Assembly: GCA_964477295.1 (NCBI GenBank)
Contig: CAYZEZ010000288.1
Location: 1-5,960 of the forward strand
DNA length: 5,960 nt
Source of the DNA: CAYZEZ01 sp964477295
GTDB lineage: Bacteria; Bacteroidota; Bacteroidia; Bacteroidales; SM23-62
Direction: 5' to 3'
Part shown: positions 1 through 5,005 of the stretch, piece after piece
Layout: each line of letters opens with the position of its first letter
How positions within the stretch are numbered: the stretch's first letter is position 1
Notes under the pieces: generated by a model
Told to the model about the DNA's origin: nothing
Seen by the model: only the letters and a program-made list of their open reading frames with translations
Database searches by the model: none
Program-made: the position numbers and the translations under genes

Positions 1-282
1 TTTGAAGGGCTTACTGGCTTTCAGGAGGACAACGGCATGGTCTTTCCCGGTTTAAGTTTAACAGCAAAAGACAATGATGGCAATGTCGTCCTCGATAATA
101 AGGATATGTTCATTGATTACAGTGAGAAAGGGATATCAACAGGTGATGTCCGGGCGAGAGTATCGGCAAATTTCATTCTCAATGGAAGCGAATTCAAAAA
201 TCCAATGCGTCTTGAATTGATGATTTGGGATAAAAAGAGTGACGCCAGGGTAACAGCAAAGGCAGAGCTATATGCTGAATAG
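1..282 (+). CDS. C-terminal part of unrecognised protein (5' end outside window)
   Basis: The reading frame is open from the first base of the window and ends with TAG at 280-282, giving 93 visible residues. I do not recognise the family. The visible part alternates polar and hydrophobic residues (LSLTAKDNDGNVVLDNKDMF, then ARVSANFILNG and MRLELMIWDKKS), which suggests a beta-sandwich or a secreted domain; this is inference. An ATG at 37 is preceded by AGGAGG at 23-28, so an 81-residue protein starting there is formally possible. I prefer a truncated longer gene because the frame stays open upstream and the segment reads like the end of a folded domain. No signal peptide or membrane segment is visible in this part. 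The gene is followed by a 136-bp spacer before the next gene on the same strand. Confidence 0.6.
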   Translation, partial: FEGLTGFQEDNGMVFPGLSLTAKDNDGNVVLDNKDMFIDYSEKGISTGDVRARVSANFILNGSEFKNPMRLELMIWDKKSDARVTAKAELYAE

Positions 283-321
283 TTTTCGGCTTGCATATTA
301 AGGTGTTAATCCGCATCCAGC

Positions 322-349
322 CGGCAACAAGCAACCAGCAACTAGCAAC
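322..349. repeat. Four tandem 7-bp units (NNGCAAC)
   Basis: Four consecutive heptamers read CGGCAAC, AAGCAAC, CAGCAAC and TAGCAAC, sharing the GCAAC core at an exact 7-bp period. They lie in non-coding DNA between the end of the first gene (282) and the aldo/keto reductase start (419), just upstream of a candidate promoter. Short tandem heptamers of this look occur in intergenic DNA of environmental Bacteroidota as far as I recall. Function is unknown; slippage-prone simple repeat or remnant of a dispersed repeat are both possible. Confidence 0.6.
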
Positions 350-365
350 TTATAAATAAATTATG

Positions 366-373
366 TACATTAG
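366..373 (+). promoter_or_regulatory. Candidate Bacteroidota-type -7 promoter element
   Basis: TACATTAG matches the Bacteroidota -7 consensus TAnnTTTG at all but one fixed position, and is followed by CAAAATG, a context often seen after such boxes. It would place transcription start near 380 and give a leader of about 40 nt before the ATG at 419. No clear TTTG -33 element is seen about 20 bp upstream, where the tandem heptamers lie instead, so the call is tentative. Confidence 0.3.
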
Positions 374-418
374 CAAAATGCATACCGATCTGTTTCATAA
401 CCCTTTAAAATATTAACC

Positions 419-1936
419 ATGGCAATAAATCGTCATATGAACCGCAGAAAATTTGCAAAAACTACGCTTATGGCAGCCGCTGCTGCCTCAGTAGCTCCGG
501 GTTTTATTACCAGGTGTACAAAATCAACCAGGACCGGGCTGATGAAACGTCCGTTCGGAAAAATTGGATTTGAAGTTAGTACAATGGGTCTCGGCGGGCA
601 ATCATCACTCCAGTGGACCCCTGAAGATGTGGATCCTGTAAAAATCATACTCAAAGCCTTTGACCTGGGAATAAATTATTTCGACACCTCTAATCTTTAT
701 GGTCCCAGCCAGTTGAATTTCGGCAAGGCATTCCAGGCCAAGAACCTGATACCCGGTTCTGCCAGCTATGACGAAAATTTAAGACGTTCGATATTCCTTA
801 CAACCAAAACCCATCTGCGCTATGCAAAAGGAGAATCAGGCATCCCGGGAGTCAGAAACAGGACCAACGGGGAAAGCGGCTCTCATACCATCGATGATCT
901 GCGCCGTTCTCTCTCCCAGATGTTTGGTGATGGAAATGGAAATTACCCTGAAGGTGCATATGTGGACATGGTACTTTTTCATAATTTAAATACCATGGAA
1001 GAGGTTGATGCTATATATGAAGGTCTGGATAATCCCGATCCGAATGCAGAGCGGATAGGAGCCCTGGTGGCATTACGTGATTATCGCGACGGAACAAACC
1101 TGACGGGGTTGAATCCACGTAATGAAAAGCTCATCCGCCATATTGGCTTTTCGGGCCATTATGATGCTTCAGTCAATATGTATATGATACAGCGCGATTC
1201 TGCAAATCTGCTCGATGCCATGCTGGTGGCTATAAATGCCAACGACAAGCTGATGTTTAATATGCAGCATAATGTTATCCCGCTGGCAGCTTCCAAAAAC
1301 ATGGGAGTAATTGCCATGAAAGTATTTGCCGATGGAGCGATGTACACAAAACCTGCAGAATGGTCCAGTAATCCCGGACATGTTGTCCGCACTGTAGGCA
1401 GTCCATCATTACCAAGCCAACCACTTATACAATATTCTCTCACTACACCTGGTGTCCATCTGGCAATCATCGGTATTGGTCACATAAGTGATAAAGATGA
1501 TGAATGTCAACTCACCAGTAACCTGGCTGCCTCGCAGATACTGCCGGACGGATTATCTGAAAAAGAAAGACTGGCTATTGAAGAGATGGCCGGAAAAGTG
1601 AAGGATGGGAAAACCAATTATTTCCAGATGGCAGCCGTCCCTCTATCGGCTCCAAAGGAAGTATCAGTCATTCAAAAAAGAGAAAACAACATTCGCAGGG
1701 CTACTATAAGCTGGAGCAGCGGTTTCGCCGGAGATGCCCCGATAAAAACCTATGAGATATGGCGCGATAACACTCTGATTATAAAGATACCATATACTGC
1801 GCGGCTTGCCATAAACTCTTTTTCATACTCAGATGCTCTTTATGACAATCGGGAACATAGCTATAATATAAAAGTGGTGGACGCAAAAGAGAGGATAGCC
1901 AAATCGGTGCCGGTTACTATTGATAATATGGGGTAG
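419..1936 (+). CDS. Tat-exported aldo/keto reductase with C-terminal Fn3-like domain
   Basis: Predicted NAD(P)H-dependent oxidoreductase of the aldo/keto reductase family, 505 residues; substrate unknown. Residues 8-14 (NRRKFAK) form a twin-arginine motif followed by an Ala-rich hydrophobic stretch to about residue 29, so export across the inner membrane in folded form is likely. Cys33 follows, but ITRC is a poor lipobox. The barrel starts around residue 42 (RPFGKIGFEVSTMGLGG). The family's catalytic tetrad is recognisable: Asp89 and Tyr94 in FDTSNLYG, Lys130 in LTTKTH, His188 in VLFHN. Spacing from Lys130 to His188 is longer than usual, indicating an extra loop. Residues 235-360 carry IRHIGFSGH and YSLTTPGVHLAIIGIG, typical of the distal barrel. 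From about 409 to 503 the sequence (SAPKEVSVIQK, ATISWSS, KTYEIWRD, SYNIKVVDA) resembles a fibronectin type III domain. The ATG at 437 would give a more typical Tat start (MNRRKF), so the true start could be there. The gene may be cotranscribed with upp, 27 bp downstream. Confidence 0.87.
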   Translation: MAINRHMNRRKFAKTTLMAAAAASVAPGFITRCTKSTRTGLMKRPFGKIGFEVSTMGLGGQSSLQWTPEDVDPVKIILKAFDLGINYFDTSNLYGPSQLNFGKAFQAKNLIPGSASYDENLRRSIFLTTKTHLRYAKGESGIPGVRNRTNGESGSHTIDDLRRSLSQMFGDGNGNYPEGAYVDMVLFHNLNTMEEVDAIYEGLDNPDPNAERIGALVALRDYRDGTNLTGLNPRNEKLIRHIGFSGHYDASVNMYMIQRDSANLLDAMLVAINANDKLMFNMQHNVIPLAASKNMGVIAMKVFADGAMYTKPAEWSSNPGHVVRTVGSPSLPSQPLIQYSLTTPGVHLAIIGIGHISDKDDECQLTSNLAASQILPDGLSEKERLAIEEMAGKVKDGKTNYFQMAAVPLSAPKEVSVIQKRENNIRRATISWSSGFAGDAPIKTYEIWRDNTLIIKIPYTARLAINSFSYSDALYDNREHSYNIKVVDAKERIAKSVPVTIDNMG

Positions 1937-1963
1937 CTAACAATAAAATAACAGATCCGACTG

Positions 1964-2584
1964 ATGCTCAAACTACTCAGGCACCCTCTTCTAACTCATA
2001 AACTTACCATATTACGCAGTAAGGAAACCGGGACAAAAGATTTCAGGGAAACACTTGGCGAGATCGCTGGACTGATGGCATACGAAATTACACGTGATCT
2101 GCCTGTGAAAGACATCATAATTGAAACCCCGCTTGGAGAATGCATCACCCAGGAGCTTGCTGTGGATGTGGTGCTGGTCCCTGTACTGAGAGCAGGTCTG
2201 GGAATGGTCGACGGGATCTCCAATCTCCTCCCCTCTGCGAGAATAGGTCATGTTGGTATGTATCGGGATCATACGACTCTTAAACCAATGACATATTACT
2301 CAAAGTTTCCTGATAACCTCAATGATGCGATTGTAATGGTACTTGATCCGATGCTGGCTACGGGGGGCAGCTCTACTGCCGCTATCCGGGTATTAAAGGA
2401 CCATGGTGCAAAAACTATTAAACTGGTATGCGTTGTCGGAGCTCCCGAAGGAGTGGAAAGGATCACTAAAGACCACCCCGATGTACAAATTTACCTGGCA
2501 GGATTGGATGAAAAGCTTAACGAACAAGGTTATATTGTACCGGGTTTAGGCGATGCAGGTGACAGAATATTCGGAACGAAATGA
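1964..2584 (+). CDS. upp: Uracil phosphoribosyltransferase
   Basis: Cytoplasmic pyrimidine salvage enzyme that joins uracil to PRPP to make UMP and pyrophosphate. The 206-residue length is close to the 208 of the E. coli enzyme, and the sequence aligns throughout by eye: an RHPLLTHKLTILR start like HPLVKHKLGLMR, VPVLRAGLGMVDG at residues 72-84, SARIGHVGMYR at 91-101, the PRPP-binding loop VLDPMLATGGSSTAAI at 126-141, APEGVERITKDHPDV at 160-174, and the uracil-binding C-terminal signature GYIVPGLGDAGDRIFGTK at 189-206. The ATG at 1964 puts the N-terminus at the family position. The leader has no Shine-Dalgarno sequence. The 27-bp gap after the reductase suggests readthrough from it, although TACTATTG at 1915-1922, inside the reductase end, could be a weak local promoter. 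The stop lies 8 bp from the stop of the convergent PstS-like gene, leaving no room for a separate terminator. Confidence 0.96.
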   Translation: MLKLLRHPLLTHKLTILRSKETGTKDFRETLGEIAGLMAYEITRDLPVKDIIIETPLGECITQELAVDVVLVPVLRAGLGMVDGISNLLPSARIGHVGMYRDHTTLKPMTYYSKFPDNLNDAIVMVLDPMLATGGSSTAAIRVLKDHGAKTIKLVCVVGAPEGVERITKDHPDVQIYLAGLDEKLNEQGYIVPGLGDAGDRIFGTK

Positions 2585-2592
2585 CTCATAGG

Positions 2593-3573
2593 CTAATTCA
2601 GTTTGTCTAAAGAGTATTTTAAATAGGCGTCATTAAGCTCACACAGACCTTTTTCTTCAATAATCTTTTGTCCGTCTGAAAGTACATATCTAAGGAACTC
2701 AACTATTGCCGGATCAGTCGGCTTACCAAGTGAGCTTATAGTCAGTTCACGGCAGAGGCTTCTTGGATAAATCCCTAACCATATCCCTCTGCGAGCGGCC
2801 GCAAGGTTACTGAACGGGATCTCTTTCCTGTCAATTTTATTGTCATAATCAAGGTCAGCAGGGATTACCTGGATATCCTTCACCCTTTCTCCTGTAGAAG
2901 CATTAAAAGCATATGAGAAGTTGCAAAATCCAATTCCCAGGCTATTTTCCTGGATGCTCTTAATCATCTCCTCATCACCCGTTACTTTAGTCCCCCTGAG
3001 ATCAGAAGATTCCTTAAAAAAGAAATTGGCAAATATGTCAGCGGCTCCCGACTCGTCAGCCCTGGAAAAGACAATTGTTTTCTCATTTCCACTGGTATCG
3101 AGTAACTCGCCCCATGTCAAGGGGTTATCACTGGTAAAAGCCTTAAGATACTCATCGGGACTTAAACCCTGAGAAAGTATCTTTTCAAAATATGGATTCT
3201 TCTGGTTCACAATTGGGACTACACCATCTTTCGCCACAGTGACATACCAGAGTCCAGCATCTAACTCATTATCAACAAGGGGTCTGGATATCATTGCTAG
3301 TTGACATTTTCCGGCGATAAGATCACTAATACCTCTCCCTGTTCCGTCTTTACTAACCTCAATATTAACATCCGGATGAATCAGCATAAAGTCATCAGCC
3401 CACTTTCGTGCCAACGGATATAGTGCATACGCCCCACTAATTGAAAAGTTTCCTGAACTACTGCTCTTTGCTTCTGTTTGTAATTTATTTTGGTTTGTTT
3501 CAGAATTCCGGGGCTTGCAACCAAATAAAACTATCAGACATAGAAGCAGGATCGGGGTTTTAATAATGTTCAT
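2593..3573 (-). CDS. PstS-like phosphate-type substrate-binding lipoprotein
   Basis: Predicted periplasmic solute-binding lipoprotein of the PstS/PBP-like family, 326 residues, most likely capturing phosphate or a similar oxyanion. A signal peptide with hydrophobic residues 7-17 ends in the lipobox LFGC, so Cys19 is the lipidated residue; the following CKPRNSETNQ lacks an obvious acidic surface-export signal, and is followed by a Ser-rich linker to about residue 40. The mature domain starts with FSISGAYALYPLARKW (43-58), then SKDGTGRGISDLIAGKC (74-90) and LAMISRPL (92-99). VFSRADESGAADIFANF (168-184) corresponds to the E. coli PstS segment RRADGSGT, with Arg171, Ser175 and Gly176 conserved but Ala177 where E. 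coli has phosphate-contacting Thr141. IPFSNLAAARRGIWLGIYPRSL and the FLRYVLSDGQKIIEEKG tail are typical of the family. No pstC, pstA, pstB or phoU gene is adjacent, so its transporter partner and exact ligand remain inferred. The start codon has an A/T-rich leader without Shine-Dalgarno sequence, and the gene is divergent from the ABC exporter. Confidence 0.88.
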   Translation of the reverse strand: MNIIKTPILLLCLIVLFGCKPRNSETNQNKLQTEAKSSSSGNFSISGAYALYPLARKWADDFMLIHPDVNIEVSKDGTGRGISDLIAGKCQLAMISRPLVDNELDAGLWYVTVAKDGVVPIVNQKNPYFEKILSQGLSPDEYLKAFTSDNPLTWGELLDTSGNEKTIVFSRADESGAADIFANFFFKESSDLRGTKVTGDEEMIKSIQENSLGIGFCNFSYAFNASTGERVKDIQVIPADLDYDNKIDRKEIPFSNLAAARRGIWLGIYPRSLCRELTISSLGKPTDPAIVEFLRYVLSDGQKIIEEKGLCELNDAYLKYSLDKLN

Positions 3574-3608
3574 TTTTTTTTAAAATTACGAAAACCTTAT
3601 GCAATAAT

Positions 3609-3616
3609 CAATGTTA
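3609..3616 (-). promoter_or_regulatory. Candidate -7 promoter element for the PstS-like gene
   Basis: On the minus strand this reads TAACATTG, one mismatch from the Bacteroidota -7 consensus TAnnTTTG. It would start transcription near 3601 and give a leader of roughly 28 nt before the ATG at 3573. There is no clear TTTG at the expected -33 distance. The neighbouring inverted repeat covers the upstream part of this candidate promoter. Confidence 0.22.
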
Positions 3617-3642
3617 AAAGTCATATATTAACAGACTTTTAA
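3614..3642. promoter_or_regulatory. Perfect 9-bp inverted repeat in divergent spacer (possible operator)
   Basis: TTAAAAGTC at 3614-3622 and GACTTTTAA at 3634-3642 are exact reverse complements separated by an 11-bp A/T-rich centre. The element sits in the 93-bp region between the divergent PstS-like and ABC ATPase genes, overlapping the expected promoter zone of the minus-strand gene. The centre-to-centre arm distance of 20 bp, about two helical turns, would suit a dimeric regulator bound to one DNA face; this is inference. A hairpin in the RNA leader is the alternative. Confidence 0.4.
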
Positions 3643-3666
3643 ACACCTGGATTCTCTAAAAAAATT

Positions 3667-4602
3667 ATGGCTTGTACCGATGTAATCGAAGTCAGGAATG
3701 TCTGGAAATCCTTTAAGACAGTCCAGGCAGTCAAGGGGATTGATCTTAATATCCCTAAAGGTCAGTTTGTAGCACTCCTCGGTCCAAACGGCGCCGGAAA
3801 AACTACCCTGGTTGAAATGATTGAAGGTATTCAGAAACCTGACAAAGGTGAAATTACTATTATGGGTAAAAGGTGGAAGGGAAATGAAGATGAACTCCAC
3901 CAGATCATCGGACTTTCACTTCAGGAAACAAGGTTCATCGATAAACTAAGAGTAACCGAGACACTTCAGCTGTTTGCCGGTTTTTTTAACCTGGGGAAAG
4001 AGCGTGTAGAGGAGATAATCGAAACAACGGGGCTGGCTGAAAAAAGAAGGTCGTATGTTGTAAATCTGTCAGGAGGACAACGACAGCGCCTGGCTATCGG
4101 CATAGCCCTTATTAACAATCCTGCAATACTCCTTCTTGATGAACCTACCACGGGACTCGATCCGAATGCAAGGCGGGAGATCTGGGAAATACTTATGAAC
4201 CTTAAGAAAAAAGCCGGCACAACAATGATCCTTACCACTCACTATATGGAGGAGGCAGAGTATCTTTGCGATTATATTATTATTATCGATAATGGCATCA
4301 TTTTAAAAGAAGGAACACTGGAACAACTTCTTGAGGAAGAGACCAGTGAGAAGGTTGTCGAATTTACTGCAGAAAGTGAACTGCCGGTAAAGGATATGGA
4401 ATCTCCCGGACTTCCTTTCTCAATACGCCAGGGTGATACTAAGGAAAAAGGGATAGTAACACTTGCCAGTTTCGAATCCGAACTACCCGCATTTATGGCC
4501 TACCTGCGATCTAAAAATATCACTCTTAAACATATGGAGTGCCGCCGCAAAACTCTTGATGATCTGTTTGTTACACTAACCGGAAGGAAGATAAATGAAT
4601 AG
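3667..4602 (+). CDS. ABC-2 type exporter, ATP-binding subunit
   Basis: ATPase subunit of an ABC exporter of the CcmA/daunorubicin-resistance type, 311 residues, acting on the cytoplasmic side of the inner membrane; cargo unknown. All ABC landmarks are present: Walker A GPNGAGKTT at 39-47, Q-loop Gln86 in LSLQET, signature LSGGQRQRL at 134-142, Walker B ILLLDEP at 154-160 with Glu159 as catalytic base, D-loop GLD at 163-165, and H-loop His192 in TTHYMEEAE. After the nucleotide-binding domain (about 6-222) there is a C-terminal extension of about 90 residues ending in KTLDDLFVTLTGRK, as is usual in this subfamily. The ATG at 3667 places the first strand (IEVRNVWKSF) at the normal position; its leader is A/T-rich. 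The 3' end overlaps the permease start by 8 bp, indicating translational coupling and a shared transcript. The ATPase itself looks intact, but its partner is cut short, so the exporter is probably not functional as drawn. Confidence 0.95.
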   Translation: MACTDVIEVRNVWKSFKTVQAVKGIDLNIPKGQFVALLGPNGAGKTTLVEMIEGIQKPDKGEITIMGKRWKGNEDELHQIIGLSLQETRFIDKLRVTETLQLFAGFFNLGKERVEEIIETTGLAEKRRSYVVNLSGGQRQRLAIGIALINNPAILLLDEPTTGLDPNARREIWEILMNLKKKAGTTMILTTHYMEEAEYLCDYIIIIDNGIILKEGTLEQLLEEETSEKVVEFTAESELPVKDMESPGLPFSIRQGDTKEKGIVTLASFESELPAFMAYLRSKNITLKHMECRRKTLDDLFVTLTGRKINE

Positions 4603-5005
4603 ATGGTTCAGATTTAACCAGTTATGGCAGCTTACTTCTGCACTCTTCCGTGAAATCATACGTGAACCCGGAGTGCTTTTCTGGGGAATCCTCTTCCCTA
4701 TTCTTATGTCTATAGGGCTGGGACTTGCCTTCACAAAAAAAGCTGATGTTATCAGGAAGGTTGCCATAATCAATAACACAAAAGCATCGGGTGCAGGATC
4801 AGAAAATTCAGTTTTAAAAGAATTTCTTTCAAATAACTGCGAAAAAATCAGTCCTTCAGAAAAAGAAACCTGGCAATGGAAATATGTTATAGAAGATGAA
4901 AAGCTGGGCAACTCGATCTTTCTCTTTTATGACATGGATTGGGATGAGGCTATGAGACATCTGAAAAGAGGAACAATCAATGTAATCCTGCTTTTATCGT
5001 CATAG
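4595..5005 (+). CDS. ABC-2 type permease, 3'-truncated
   Basis: N-terminal part of the membrane subunit of the ABC-2 exporter, 136 residues; complete relatives are usually about 370 residues. The short cytoplasmic N-terminus with ALFREIIREPGVLFWGILFP is typical of the family, and residues 27-46 form the first membrane helix. The following hydrophilic periplasmic region includes VAIINNTKAS and DEAMRHLKRGTINVIL, which match the usual layout before the remaining helices. Coding then stops at a TAG after LLSS, so the group of five or so C-terminal helices that would complete the channel is missing. The last residues are read from DNA that also encodes the M28 peptidase on the other strand, so the stop is probably a product of the junction and not the native end. 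The start is supported by AAGGAAG at 4584-4590, an unusually purine-rich site for this window, and by the 8-bp overlap with the ATPase. Best regarded as a broken gene. Confidence 0.82.
   Translation: MNRWFRFNQLWQLTSALFREIIREPGVLFWGILFPILMSIGLGLAFTKKADVIRKVAIINNTKASGAGSENSVLKEFLSNNCEKISPSEKETWQWKYVIEDEKLGNSIFLFYDMDWDEAMRHLKRGTINVILLLSS

Noticed and set aside
270..298. Possible terminator hairpin around the first gene's stop (GCTGAA 274-279 with TTCGGC 285-290, or ATATGC 270-275 with GCATAT 293-298).
   Set aside because: The stems are only 6 bp, one contains a G-U pair, the two forms exclude each other, and no T-run follows; chance is as likely.
433..654. Minus-strand frame of 73 codons within the start of the aldo/keto reductase.
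   Set aside because: It mirrors the Ala-rich Tat signal region of the real gene and has no independent support.
3628..3900. Minus-strand open frame of 90 codons opposite the ABC ATPase start.
   Set aside because: It is antisense to a clearly conserved nucleotide-binding domain and its product resembles no known protein; the same applies to the other long antisense frames within the reductase, upp and ATPase genes.
4069..4082. A 14-bp sequence TCAGGAGGACAACG that also occurs at 21-34.
   Set aside because: Here it encodes the ABC signature motif and at 21-34 it lies in another frame of an unrelated gene; flanks do not match, so it is most likely coincidence.
4576..5005. A defence or toxin system around the short permease product.
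   Set aside because: The short protein is explained as the N-terminal part of an ABC-2 permease translated from the overlapping start after its ATPase; nothing points to a stand-alone small membrane toxin.
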